A stretch of 64,000 nucleotides of DNA from Streptomyces sp. AC512_CC834 (GTDB taxonomy: Bacteria > Actinomycetota > Actinomycetes > Streptomycetales > Streptomycetaceae): assembly GCF_019049325.1 (NCBI RefSeq), contig NZ_JAGMUO010000097.1, positions 248,001 to 312,000 on the forward strand. The letters run 5' to 3'. The notes under the pieces were generated by a model. It worked only from the letters and a program-made list of their open reading frames with translations, searched no databases and was not told where the DNA came from. Numbering within the stretch: position 1 is the first letter of the stretch; each line of letters opens with the position of its first letter. A program made the translations under genes and the position numbers. This document shows, one piece after another, positions 1-8,566 of this stretch.

Positions 1-1
1 C

Positions 2-721
2 CGAACCACCCCGGCTCCCGCGTCCCTGCGTGAGCGGCGCCGGAGCGCCGCCGTCCAGGAGATAGTGGACGCCGCCGAGGAGCACATCAGCCGGCACGGG
101 CCCGCGGCGCTGTCCCTGCGCGCGGTCGCCCGCGGTCTCGGCATGACCGTGCAGGCGCTCTACCACTACTTCCCGAATCGGGACGCCCTCGTCACGGCGC
201 TCATCGCCAAGGCGTACGGCGACCTCTCCGACGTGTTGCAGGACGCCGCCGGCACCGTCGTCGAGGACTCCTCCACATCTCGGCTCGAGGTGGTGGCCGA
301 GGCCTACCGCGGCTGGGGCATCGCCCATCCGGAGCGTTTCCAGCTTCTCTACGGGACGCCGCTGCGCCACTACGCGGCGCCCGTCGAGGGCCCGACCACC
401 CAGGCGGTCCGCCGGATGGGAGCGGTCTTCCAGCGCGAGCTGTTCGACGGCTTCACCCCGGCACAACTCGCCGCGGCCGACGTGCCCGCGCTGTCGCCCC
501 CGTTGCGCGAGCATCTGCGACAGCTTCCTTCGAACGCCCAGGGAGACCTGCCGCCCGCCGCGGTCTCCCTCTTTCTCAGTGCGTGGGGGCACGTGCACGG
601 CCTGGTCGTGCTTGAGGTGTTCGGGCACACCTCGTTCATCGGTGACCATCAGGCGGAGACCTTCCGCACGTCGGTCCGGATGATGATCGAGGACATCCAC
701 CGTCGGATACCGGCCGCCTGA
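2..721 (+). CDS. TetR-family regulator, N-terminus beyond window edge
   Basis: The reading frame is open from base 2, so the true start lies upstream of the window. An internal GTG at 65 would cut into helix 1 and is not the start. The N-terminal helix-turn-helix is clear: residues LSLRAVARGLGMTVQALYHY followed by FPNRD, the usual TetR recognition helix and its tail. The remainder resembles the TetR_C_13/WHG-type ligand domain. It ends 9 nt before the end of the convergent LysR gene. The gene it controls is not visible, because its upstream side is outside the window. The family is certain; the ligand is unknown. Confidence 0.9.
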   Translation, partial: RTTPAPASLRERRRSAAVQEIVDAAEEHISRHGPAALSLRAVARGLGMTVQALYHYFPNRDALVTALIAKAYGDLSDVLQDAAGTVVEDSSTSRLEVVAEAYRGWGIAHPERFQLLYGTPLRHYAAPVEGPTTQAVRRMGAVFQRELFDGFTPAQLAAADVPALSPPLREHLRQLPSNAQGDLPPAAVSLFLSAWGHVHGLVVLEVFGHTSFIGDHQAETFRTSVRMMIEDIHRRIPAA

Positions 722-730
722 CCCCTGCCC

Positions 731-1678
731 TCAGGGACGCTGGCCGTCGCCCCGGCGTTCATGGGCGGGGTCGGGGGCGGTCAGGGCCGGGATCTCGGGG
801 TGGTCGCGGAGCGCGGCGATGACCGCGTTCACCGCGGCGCGCCGAGGCGTGCCACGGCGCACCACGACGGCGACGTTGCGGTGCACCGGTGGGCTCAGCC
901 GCCGGGTGACGACGGCATGGTCCGCGGTGACCGCCAGGGCGGGCAGCAGGGCGATCGACCCGGCCGACTCGACGTGCCGCAGCAGCATCAGGTAGTTGCT
1001 GAACCGGCAGGCCACCCGGGGTTCGAAGCCCGCCTCGCGGCACAGCCGCACGGTCAGGTCCGCCATGTACGACTGCGGCCGGTCGCAGGCCCAGGTCTCC
1101 TCCTCGCACGCCGCGAGGTTCGCCGCGGTGCGGGCGGCGAGCGGGTGGCCCCGCGGCAGCACCAGTACGACGGAGTCGCTGCCCAGCGACATGACCTCGA
1201 GGTCCGTTCCCCAGGAGAGACCGGAGTAGTCGGTGGTCGTGACGATGACGTCCGCCTCCCCCGAGCGCAGGGCGGGGCCGCTCTCGTGCGGCTCCATCTC
1301 GACGAGTTCGAGGCGCAGGTGCGGATGGGTGGTGGCCAGGCGGGTCGCCGCCGGGACCGCGAGGCTGTAGATCGCGCTCTGGAACACCCCGAGCCGGACG
1401 GTGCCGATGGGCTCGTCGTTCAGGGCGCGCAGCTCCGCCTCGACCTCGGTCATCCGGTCCAGGATCTCGCGGCCGCGGCGGGCCAGCAGCAGCCCGGCCG
1501 GGGTCAGCCGCACCCGCCGCCCGGTCCGCTCGATCAGCCGGCACCGGGTCTCGGTCTCGAGCACCGCCAGTTGCTGGGAGACCGTGGACGCGCTCAGCCG
1601 CAGTGTGTCGGCGACCGCGCGGACGGTGCCGAGCGTGTCCAGCAGGCTGAGCAGTCGCAGTCGTCCCGAATGGAGCAC
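731..1678 (-). CDS. LysR-family regulator, likely DgdR-type regulator of dgdA
   Basis: A 315-aa LysR protein with a GTG start. Residues 1-60 hold the winged helix (SASTVSQQLAVLETETRCRL), followed by a linker helix and a substrate-binding domain from about residue 90 (VRLGVFQSAIY). It is divergent from the dialkylglycine decarboxylase gene, with 95 nt between them containing a 19-bp perfect interrupted palindrome. In Burkholderia cepacia dgdA is controlled by the neighbouring LysR-type protein DgdR, so the same arrangement here suggests local control by a dialkylglycine such as 2-aminoisobutyrate. That role is inferred from context and not from ligand residues. Confidence 0.85.
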   Translation of the reverse strand: MLHSGRLRLLSLLDTLGTVRAVADTLRLSASTVSQQLAVLETETRCRLIERTGRRVRLTPAGLLLARRGREILDRMTEVEAELRALNDEPIGTVRLGVFQSAIYSLAVPAATRLATTHPHLRLELVEMEPHESGPALRSGEADVIVTTTDYSGLSWGTDLEVMSLGSDSVVLVLPRGHPLAARTAANLAACEEETWACDRPQSYMADLTVRLCREAGFEPRVACRFSNYLMLLRHVESAGSIALLPALAVTADHAVVTRRLSPPVHRNVAVVVRRGTPRRAAVNAVIAALRDHPEIPALTAPDPAHERRGDGQRP

Positions 1679-1697
1679 GGAGCGATTGTAGGGCGCT

Positions 1698-1716
1698 TGT
1701 ACGGTTCTGGCGTACA
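1698..1716. promoter_or_regulatory. Candidate LysR operator between divergent genes
   Basis: Perfect inverted repeat TGTACG-N7-CGTACA in the 95-nt gap between the LysR gene (start 1678) and dgdA (start 1774). It contains the T-N11-A core expected of LysR recognition sites and lies 20 nt upstream of the regulator start. Binding is inferred. Confidence 0.55.
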
Positions 1717-1773
1717 GCCACGTCGAATCCGTGCGATGGACACGCGCAGCGATGCGTCCCTAACCTCGGTCGC

Positions 1774-3087
1774 ATGCCTTTCGAGACTCCCGGCGCCGAC
1801 CAGGGGCGCCATCTGATCCGCTACTCCGGCCACGCACCCTTCTCGCCGGAGGTCATCGTCCGTGCCGCGGGCACCTCGGTGTTCACCGAGAGCGGTCGTG
1901 AGCTGCTGGACTTCACGTCCGGTCAGATGAGTGCCATCCTCGGGCACTCCCACCCGGCGATCGTCTCCACGGTGCGCGAGCAGGTCGCGCACCTCGATCA
2001 CCTCCACAGCGGCATGCTCAGCCGCCCGGTCGTCGAGCTCGCGCGCCGGCTCGCCGGCACCCTGCCCGAGCCGCTGGAGAAGGCGCTGCTCCTGACCACC
2101 GGGGCGGAGGCGAACGAGGCCGCGGTGCGGATGGCGAAGCTCGTCACCGGCCGCCACGAGATCGTCTCCTTCGCCCGGTCCTGGCACGGCATGACCCAGG
2201 CCGCCGCGAACGCCACGTACAGCGCCGGGCGCAAGGGTTACGGCCCCGCCGCGCCGGGCAACTTCGCGCTGCCCGTCCCGGACCGCCACCGCCCCTGCGT
2301 CGTCGACGCGGAGGGCGCGCTCGACTGGCGCCGCCAGCTCGACCTGGGCTTCGAGATGATCGACGCCCAGTCGGTGGGAAGTCTGGCCGCGTGTCTGGTC
2401 GAGCCGATCCTCAGCTCGGGCGGTGTCGTCGAGCTCCCGCCGGGCTATCTCGCCGCCCTGGCCCACAAGTGCCGGGAGCGCGGCATGCTGCTGATCCTCG
2501 ACGAGGCCCAGACCGGGCTGTGCCGCACCGGCGACTGGTACGCCTTCGAGCACGAGGGTGTGGTCCCGGACATCCTCACGCTGTCCAAGACGCTCGGCGC
2601 GGGGCTGCCGCTGGCCGCCGTACTGACCAGCCCGGAGATCGAGCAGCGGGCGTACGACCGCGGTTTCCTGTTCTTCACCACCCATGTCAACGACCCGCTG
2701 CCGGCCGCCGTCGGCAACACCGTCCTGGACATCCTGGTCCGCGACCGGCTCGACGAGCGCGCCCGCAAGCTCGGCGCGTCGCTGCGCGAGCACCTCGACC
2801 GGCTCGCCGTCCGCCACGAGGTGGTGGGCGACGTCCGTGGCCGCGGGCTGCTGCTGGGCATGGAACTGGCCGGGGACGAGGTCCTGGGTGCCGGTGGCGC
2901 CGACCGCCTCGGCGCCGACGTCACCCGGCGCTGCTTCGACCTCGGGCTGCACATGAACATCGTCCAGCTCCCGGGAATGGGCGGCATCTTCCGTATCGCA
3001 CCCCCGCTGACCGCGAGCGACGACGAGATCGACCGGGGCGTCGCCATCCTCGAGAGGGCGCTCACCGACGCCGCGCGGGAGCTCTGA
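1774..3087 (+). CDS. dgdA: 2,2-dialkylglycine decarboxylase (class III aminotransferase fold)
   Basis: A PLP enzyme that decarboxylates 2,2-dialkylglycines such as 2-aminoisobutyrate and transfers the amino group to pyruvate. The 437-aa protein matches the family along its whole length: LDFTSGQMSAILGHSHPAIV near residue 46, the cofactor segment TTGAEANEAA near 109, the Asp-containing LILDEAQTGLCRTG near 240, and the PLP lysine in TLSKTLGAG. That lysine computes to residue 272, the same number as in the Burkholderia enzyme. The C-terminal MNIVQLPGMGGIFRIAPPLT is also typical. It is monocistronic, read away from a LysR gene, and ends at a strong terminator. No transporter for the substrate is adjacent. 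Confidence 0.9.
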   Translation: MPFETPGADQGRHLIRYSGHAPFSPEVIVRAAGTSVFTESGRELLDFTSGQMSAILGHSHPAIVSTVREQVAHLDHLHSGMLSRPVVELARRLAGTLPEPLEKALLLTTGAEANEAAVRMAKLVTGRHEIVSFARSWHGMTQAAANATYSAGRKGYGPAAPGNFALPVPDRHRPCVVDAEGALDWRRQLDLGFEMIDAQSVGSLAACLVEPILSSGGVVELPPGYLAALAHKCRERGMLLILDEAQTGLCRTGDWYAFEHEGVVPDILTLSKTLGAGLPLAAVLTSPEIEQRAYDRGFLFFTTHVNDPLPAAVGNTVLDILVRDRLDERARKLGASLREHLDRLAVRHEVVGDVRGRGLLLGMELAGDEVLGAGGADRLGADVTRRCFDLGLHMNIVQLPGMGGIFRIAPPLTASDDEIDRGVAILERALTDAAREL

Positions 3088-3098
3088 CGCGAGACGCG

Positions 3099-3142
3099 AA
3101 GGCCCCGGTGACCTGGGACGGATTCCAGGTCACCGGGGCCTT
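3099..3142. terminator. Bidirectional terminator between dgdA and the MMPL gene
   Basis: Perfect 18-bp arms (AAGGCCCCGGTGACCTGG and its complement) around an 8-nt loop, placed between two convergent genes. The AA/TT ends give a short U-tract on both transcripts. Very stable by inspection. Confidence 0.9.
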
Positions 3143-3152
3143 GCGGGTGGTG

Positions 3153-5453
3153 TCAGACTCCGGCCGTCTCCGGTTCGCGGGCCGGCTCCGCGGGCGCGGC
3201 GGTGTCACCGAGCTCCTTGTGGAGCTTCGCGCCCTCGACGTCGACGTTCGGCAGGAGGCGGTCCAGCCACTTGGGCAGCCACCACGCCTTGGTGCCGAGC
3301 AGGGCGAGCACCGCGGGAACGATGGCCATGCGGACCACGAAGGCGTCGAAGAAGACCGCGATCGCGAGGCCGAAGCCCATCATCTTGATCATGGCGTCGT
3401 TCTCCAGGATGAAGCCGGAGAACACACTCATCATGATGATCGCGGCCGCCGCGACGACCCGGCCGCCGTGGGTGAAGCCGGTGGTGACGGCCTCGGCGGC
3501 GGACGAGCCGTGGACGTAGGCCTCTCGCATGCGGGTCACGAGGAAGACCTCGTAGTCCATGGCGAGACCGAAGACCACACCGATCATGAAGATGGGCATC
3601 ATCGACATGATCGGGCCGGGCTGGTCCACGCCGAGGACGTCCGCGAGCCAGCCCCACTGGAAGACCGCGACCACCGCGCCGAGCGCCGCGGCCACCGAGA
3701 GCAGGAAGCCCAGGGCCGCCTTCAGCGGGACGAGGACCGAGCGGAACACCAGCATCAGAAGCAGGAAGGCGAGGCCGACGACCAGCGCCAGGTAGGGGAC
3801 GAGCGCGTCGTCCAGGGTCTGGGAGAAGTCGATCGTCATCGCGGTCGCGCCGGTGACCAGCATGGTCGCGCCCGTGTCGCCCCTGATGTCACCGGACAGC
3901 GAGCGGATGTCGTGCACCAGCGACTCGGTGGCGGTGTCGCTCGGGCCGGTCTTGGGCACCACGGTGAGGACGGCGGTGTCGCCCGCCTCGTTGAAGCTGG
4001 CCGAGGTGACGGCCTCGGCCGCGCCGAGTCCGGTGATCCTCTCCCGGACGAGGTCGGCGGCGGCCTCCGGGGCCTCGGCGTCCCGGGCGTCGACGGTGAC
4101 CATCAGCGGGCCGTTGAACCCGGCGCCGAAGGAGTCGGACAGCATGTCGTAGGCCTTGCGCTGCGTGGTGTCCGGGGCCGAGCTGCCCTCGTCGGGCAGG
4201 CCCAGCTCCATGCCGGCGGCCGGTACGGCGATCACGCCGAGGCCGAGGACCGCGGTCAGCAGCACGGTCACCGGGCGGCGCAGTACGAAGCGGGCCCAGC
4301 GGGTGCCGAGCTTCGGCTTCGCGGCCGCCGCCCGCTGTCCGGCGGGCGCCTTGCGGTCCTTGCGGCTGAGCGCCTTCTTGCCGGCGAAGCCGAGCAGCGC
4401 CGGGGTGAGGGTGAGCGCGATCAGCACGGCGATGCCGACCGTGCCCGCGGCGGCCAGGCCCATCTTGGTGAGGATCGGGATGTTCACGATCGCGAGGCCG
4501 GACAGGGCCACGACGACGGTCAGTCCGGCGAAGACGACCGCGGAGCCGGCGGTGCCGACCGCGCGTCCCGCGGCCTCCTCCGGGGCGCGGCCCTCGGTGA
4601 TCTCCGCCCGGTAGCGCGAGACGATGAACAGGGCGTAGTCGATGGCGACCGCGAGGCCGATCATCATGGCGAGCGTGGAGGTCGTGGCGGACAGTTCCAG
4701 CGCGCTGCCGAGTGCCCCGATGGCGGAGATGCCGATGCCGACACCGATGATCGCCGAGAGCAGCGGCATGCCGGCCGCGACCAGTGAGCCGAAGGTCAGC
4801 AGGAGCACGACCGCGGCGATCCCGATGCCGATCAGCTCGGCGGTCCCGCCCATCTCCTGCTCGGCCACGACCGCGTCGCCGCCGGTCTCGACGGTGAAGC
4901 CGTCGGTGCGCGCGTCGTCGGTGGCGGCGGTGAGCGAGTCGCGGGCCTGGTCGGTCAGCTCCATGGCGTTGACCTTGTACGTCACGGAGGCGTACGCGGT
5001 CGTGCCGTCCTCGCTGACGGCGTCGGCCTTGAACGGGTCGTCGACCGAGGCGACCTGCGGGCCCGCACCGAGGGCGGTCACCAGCTCCTCGACCTGGGCC
5101 TTGCCGGCCGGGTCGGAGATCTTCGCGCCCTCGGGCGCACGGATCACGACGCGTGCGGTCGCGCCTTCGGCGCTGGCGGCCGGGAACTGCTCGTCGAGCA
5201 GGTCGAAGGCCTTCTGGGACTCGGTGCCCGGCATGGAGAAGGAGTCTTCGGGCGGGGCGGGCGCGGAGGCGGAGGCGACGCCGGCGCCCACGAGTATGGC
5301 CACCCAGAGCAGGGCGACGAGACCGCGGCGCCGGAACGCTCGTCGGCCGAGTCGATAGAGGAACGTAGCCACCTGGTACCAATCCGTCGGGTTGCGGGCA
5401 GGACGAAGACCCGGCTCATGGGGGGAGGCAGAGGTGCTGACCGGGGTACCCAT
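3153..5453 (-). CDS. MMPL-family (RND superfamily) exporter
   Basis: A 766-aa membrane protein with two MMPL halves. Each half has one N-terminal transmembrane helix, a soluble porter domain, and a cluster of five helices. Visible signatures are GLAVAIDYALFIVSRYR in the first half and GLAMDYEVFLVTRMRE in the second, the usual Gly-rich/Asp-Tyr segments of proton-driven MMPL pumps. The extreme N-terminus is uncertain: an internal GTG at 5372 gives a 739-aa protein starting VATFLYRLGRRAF, the more usual MMPL beginning, while the ATG at 5453 adds 27 unlike residues. The cargo (lipid or drug) cannot be read. It shares a bidirectional terminator with dgdA and has no adjacent regulator. Confidence 0.9.
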   Translation of the reverse strand: MGTPVSTSASPHEPGLRPARNPTDWYQVATFLYRLGRRAFRRRGLVALLWVAILVGAGVASASAPAPPEDSFSMPGTESQKAFDLLDEQFPAASAEGATARVVIRAPEGAKISDPAGKAQVEELVTALGAGPQVASVDDPFKADAVSEDGTTAYASVTYKVNAMELTDQARDSLTAATDDARTDGFTVETGGDAVVAEQEMGGTAELIGIGIAAVVLLLTFGSLVAAGMPLLSAIIGVGIGISAIGALGSALELSATTSTLAMMIGLAVAIDYALFIVSRYRAEITEGRAPEEAAGRAVGTAGSAVVFAGLTVVVALSGLAIVNIPILTKMGLAAAGTVGIAVLIALTLTPALLGFAGKKALSRKDRKAPAGQRAAAAKPKLGTRWARFVLRRPVTVLLTAVLGLGVIAVPAAGMELGLPDEGSSAPDTTQRKAYDMLSDSFGAGFNGPLMVTVDARDAEAPEAAADLVRERITGLGAAEAVTSASFNEAGDTAVLTVVPKTGPSDTATESLVHDIRSLSGDIRGDTGATMLVTGATAMTIDFSQTLDDALVPYLALVVGLAFLLLMLVFRSVLVPLKAALGFLLSVAAALGAVVAVFQWGWLADVLGVDQPGPIMSMMPIFMIGVVFGLAMDYEVFLVTRMREAYVHGSSAAEAVTTGFTHGGRVVAAAAIIMMSVFSGFILENDAMIKMMGFGLAIAVFFDAFVVRMAIVPAVLALLGTKAWWLPKWLDRLLPNVDVEGAKLHKELGDTAAPAEPAREPETAGV

Positions 5454-5607
5454 CCATGCTCACCCGGGCTCGCCCGCGATTGATCCGACCCTGGGTCTGG
5501 ACTGGTGTACTGCATTGGGTGTAGTGCGCCCCCGCGCCCCTCTCCCCCGGGTGTAGATCGCGGTGATGGGTGTACGCCGCATTCCGTTGCCGCGGGCAGC
5601 CGATGGG

Positions 5608-6216
5608 TCAGCCGGTCACCGGTGTCACGGTGCCGCCCGGGCCGCAGCGGACCGTCCAGGGGGTGCGGGAGCGGGTGAGGTTCTCGTGGATGCGGATGTC
5701 GACGCGGGTGGCGGGCCGGTCGCCCGGGACGTCAGCGTGGGCGGCGGTGCAGGCGAGCTGGCTGACCGCGGTGACATCGAGTTCGCCGGTGCTGACCTCG
5801 ACGGGGACGAACACGTCGACGGCTCCGTCGCTCGCGGTCGCCGTGAGCAGCCCGCCCATGGGGGGCACCTGGGTGGTCAGACCACGCTCACGCTCGGCGG
5901 GGGTGGGGCCCTCCAGGAGGAGTTCGAGGGCCTGCTGGGGGCTGGGCGGCCGGTCCACGGAGCGGGTGACGGACTGGACGCCGTAGGGGCCGGCGAAGTA
6001 GAGACGCGCGGTGCGCGCCTCGCTGCCGGGCCGCTGGACGCCGGACGCCGGTGCCCCCGCGTGCACCGGGCCGGTGGCGCCGATGCCGCACCCGGCGACG
6101 GTGGCGACGAGCAGCGGGGCCGCCAGGGCGCCGACGGCGGCCCTCCGCGTGCGCGGGGCGGGGCGGTGGGCCATGGCTGTTCCTCGGTGGGTCACGGCTG
6201 TTTCTCGGTGGGTCAC
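5608..6216 (-). CDS. GerMN-domain lipoprotein of a two-component operon
   Basis: Exported lipoprotein with lipobox VAGC, followed by a GerMN/Spo-like domain (ARLYFAGPYGVQSVTRSV, then PSPQQALELLLEGPT). The family sits on the outer face of the membrane and often accompanies sensor kinases, as LpqB does with MtrAB. It is last in a response regulator-kinase-lipoprotein operon. The annotated GTG start overlaps the kinase stop as GTGA. Two more in-frame starts follow at 6195 (GTG) and 6174 (ATG), each on its own copy of a 21-nt repeat. The best ribosome site (GAGGAA) precedes 6174, which gives a conventional signal peptide MAHRPAPRTRRAAVG. Translation may therefore begin at more than one of these codons. 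Confidence 0.75.
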   Translation of the reverse strand: MTHRETAVTHRGTAMAHRPAPRTRRAAVGALAAPLLVATVAGCGIGATGPVHAGAPASGVQRPGSEARTARLYFAGPYGVQSVTRSVDRPPSPQQALELLLEGPTPAERERGLTTQVPPMGGLLTATASDGAVDVFVPVEVSTGELDVTAVSQLACTAAHADVPGDRPATRVDIRIHENLTRSRTPWTVRCGPGGTVTPVTG

Positions 6217-6234
6217 GGCTGTACCTCGGTGGCG
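6172..6234 (-). repeat. Three 21-nt tandem repeats, each carrying a start codon
   Basis: Three near-identical 21-nt units (6172-6192, 6193-6213, 6214-6234). On the minus strand each reads CCACCGAGRWACAGCCRTG, a purine-rich stretch followed by ATG or GTG. The 21-nt period keeps all three starts in frame (seven codons). The outermost unit also contains the kinase stop codon. Confidence 0.85.
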
Positions 6235-7724
6235 GCGGCCGACGGCAGGCTCAGGGTGAAGGCGGCACCGCCGGCGGGAAGGTTGGCGGCGGTGAGGGTG
6301 CCGCCGTGCAGGACGGCGTTCTCGTGGGCGATGGCCAGGCCCAGGCCGCTGCCCGAGGAGCGGGTGCGTGCCGCGTCGGCCTTGTAGAAGCGGTCGAAGA
6401 CGTGCGGGAGCGCCTCGTCGGGGATGCCGGGTCCCCGGTCGGTGACGGTGACGACGGCACGGTCGGCGCGGGCGCGGACGGTGACGGTCACGGGCGGACC
6501 TCCGTGGTGCAGCGCGTTGGCGACGAGGTTGCCCAGGACGACGTCGATCCGGCGGGGGTCGACACGGACGGGGACCGGGTCGGGGAGGTCGGCACGGACG
6601 CGCTCGTCGTGGGCCCAGCCGCGCAGTTGGAGGGTCTTGACCACGAGGGTGCGCAGGTCGACGTCCTCCCGGTGGAGGGGGGCGGCGCCGGCGTCGAAGC
6701 GGGAGACCTCCATCAGGTCCTCGACCGTGCGGGCCAGGGTGCGGATCTCCTCGCTGATCAGCCGGACGGCGTCCTCCGTGTCGGGGGGCAGGACACCCGA
6801 GGCGGCGTCCTCGTCGAGGACCTCGGTGACGGCGGTCATGGCCGCCAGCGGGGTGCGCAGTTCGTGGGCGACGTCGGCGGCGAAGCGGCGGGAGCCGGCC
6901 TCCATGCGGCGCAGCTCGGCGGCGTCCCTCTCCAGGGTCTCGGCCATGGTGTTGAACGAGCGGGTCAGATCGGCCAGTTCGTCGCGGCCCTCGGTGGCCA
7001 GGCGCGTGTCGAGTTCCCCGGCGGCGATGCGCTCGGCGCCGTGACGCAGCCGGCGTACCGGGCGCAGGACGCTGCGCGCCGCGAAGAGGGCCGGTACGAG
7101 GGCGAGGGCCAGGGCGGGGACCGCACCGGCCTGGGCCGCGGTGACCAGAGCGGAGATGTCGGCCTGGTCGTCGTCGAGGGGGAAGGCGGCGTACACGGTC
7201 AGCCCGGAGGGCGTGCCCGCGCCGTCGGACCCGCCGGACCCGCTGGACGTGCCGGATGTATCGGACGTATCGGACGTGTCGGCGTAGGCGACGGGCATGC
7301 CGAGGGCCAGCCAGGGGCGGCCGTCGCGTTCGATCCGTTGGTGGACCGCCTGTCCGCTCTCCTGGACCTCCTCGCGCAGCTCTTCCGGCACGGGGGGCGC
7401 CCCCGGGGAGGCCGGGACCGGCTCGCCGTCCCGGTAGGCGGCCGCGGAGCGCCAGCCGCGCGAGCCTCCGGCCTGGTCGATCCGGCGGCTCAGCGCGCGC
7501 AGGTCCTCGGTGCGGGGCGGGAGGCTCAGGTCGGGGGCCAGGGAGTCGAGCTGGGTGCGCAGCTCGGAGACGGCGGTGTCCTCGGCGCGTTCGAGGATGG
7601 CCGCGCGGGCCCGGTGGAAGGTGAGGCCTGCGGTGAGCAGCGCGCCGAAGGCGGCGGCCAGCAGGAAGGCGACGACGAGTCGTACCCGCAGTCCGCCGGG
7701 TCCGCGCGGCCGGAGCCTCAGCAC
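6213..7724 (-). CDS. Membrane sensor histidine kinase
   Basis: A 503-aa kinase: transmembrane helix near residues 12-30, an extracytoplasmic sensor of about 140 residues rich in Ser/Asp/Thr repeats (DTSDTSDTSGTSS), a second transmembrane helix around 190, HAMP, a HisKA domain with the phospho-acceptor histidine in ADVAHELRTPLAA, and an HATPase_c domain (NALHHGG, DRGPGIPDEA, GSGLGLAIAHE). Its GTG start overlaps the response-regulator stop by 7 nt (GTGCTGA), and its stop overlaps the downstream lipoprotein start, so the three are one translationally coupled operon. The arrangement resembles the AfsQ and MtrAB-LpqB loci, but the signal is unknown. Confidence 0.92.
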   Translation of the reverse strand: MLRLRPRGPGGLRVRLVVAFLLAAAFGALLTAGLTFHRARAAILERAEDTAVSELRTQLDSLAPDLSLPPRTEDLRALSRRIDQAGGSRGWRSAAAYRDGEPVPASPGAPPVPEELREEVQESGQAVHQRIERDGRPWLALGMPVAYADTSDTSDTSGTSSGSGGSDGAGTPSGLTVYAAFPLDDDQADISALVTAAQAGAVPALALALVPALFAARSVLRPVRRLRHGAERIAAGELDTRLATEGRDELADLTRSFNTMAETLERDAAELRRMEAGSRRFAADVAHELRTPLAAMTAVTEVLDEDAASGVLPPDTEDAVRLISEEIRTLARTVEDLMEVSRFDAGAAPLHREDVDLRTLVVKTLQLRGWAHDERVRADLPDPVPVRVDPRRIDVVLGNLVANALHHGGPPVTVTVRARADRAVVTVTDRGPGIPDEALPHVFDRFYKADAARTRSSGSGLGLAIAHENAVLHGGTLTAANLPAGGAAFTLSLPSAAATEVQP

Positions 7725-8422
7725 AGGGGGCCGAAGCGGTAGCCGAACCCGCGGACGGTCTGCACGTACACGGGTTTGCGCGGATCGTCCTCGATCCGGG
7801 CGCGCAGCCGCATCACGCAGGCGTCGACGAGGCGGACGTCACCGTAGTAGGAGTGCTCCCAGACCTGCTCCAGGAGCTGCTGGCGTGAGTAGACCTGGCC
7901 CGGGGCGGCGGTGAGGAACAGCAGCAGTTTCAGTTCGGAGGGTGCCAGGGGCAGTTCGGAGCCGTGCTTGGCGACGACCAGGGTGGTGCGGTCCACCGTG
8001 AGGTCCGCGTGGTGCTCCGGGCCCCGCACGGCCGAGGGCGCCGCGGAGCCGTCCTGGCCGGGCGCCACGCGGCGCAGCACGGCCCGGATCCGGGCTTGGA
8101 GGATCTCCGCGCCCGCCGGTTTGACGATGTAGTCGTCGGCGCCCGCCTCCAGGCCGACGACCATGTCGATCTCGTCGCCGCGCGCGGAGAGGATGATGAT
8201 CGGGATCTGCTTGCTCTCCCTGATCCGGCGGCACACCTCGAGACCGCTCATGTTCGGCAGCATCAGGTCGAGCAGCACCAGGTCGGGCCGGTGCCGCTCG
8301 AGACTCAGCAGTCCCGTCTCGCCGCTGCCCGCGACCGCCACCTCGTGTCCCCGGCGCTTCAGCGCGAGCGTGACGCCTCTCTGTACGGCGGGGTCGTCTT
8401 CGATGAGCAGCACTCGTGCCAT
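7718..8422 (-). CDS. OmpR-family response regulator
   Basis: A 234-aa regulator. The receiver domain spans residues 1-115 with acidic pair EDD, phospho-acceptor Asp52 in LVLLDLMLPN, and the conserved Lys in DDYIVKP. The winged-helix output domain follows from about 135 (LTVDRTTLVV ... TVRGFGYRFGP). It is similar in layout to AfsQ1 of Streptomyces coelicolor but I do not claim orthology. The ATG start has GGAGAAG upstream. It leads the regulator-kinase-lipoprotein operon and is divergent from the SGNH lipoprotein gene, whose promoter shares the 144-nt gap. Confidence 0.92.
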   Translation of the reverse strand: MARVLLIEDDPAVQRGVTLALKRRGHEVAVAGSGETGLLSLERHRPDLVLLDLMLPNMSGLEVCRRIRESKQIPIIILSARGDEIDMVVGLEAGADDYIVKPAGAEILQARIRAVLRRVAPGQDGSAAPSAVRGPEHHADLTVDRTTLVVAKHGSELPLAPSELKLLLFLTAAPGQVYSRQQLLEQVWEHSYYGDVRLVDACVMRLRARIEDDPRKPVYVQTVRGFGYRFGPLC

Positions 8423-8566
8423 GGGGGTCTGTTCTTCTCCGGTCGTCGGCTCGGCGGACGGCGTCTTCTGCCAGCGTGCTCGAAGGGTATGACGCCCGGT
8501 TCCGCATTACGTGATGAAACGATGACAGGCCTCCCGGGTCGCAGGCGGGTGGCCTGTGCTGGAGAC

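Noticed and set aside
2391..4787. A 798-codon plus-strand frame through dgdA and the MMPL gene
   Set aside because: Crosses a perfect bidirectional terminator and two real genes; low-complexity translation.
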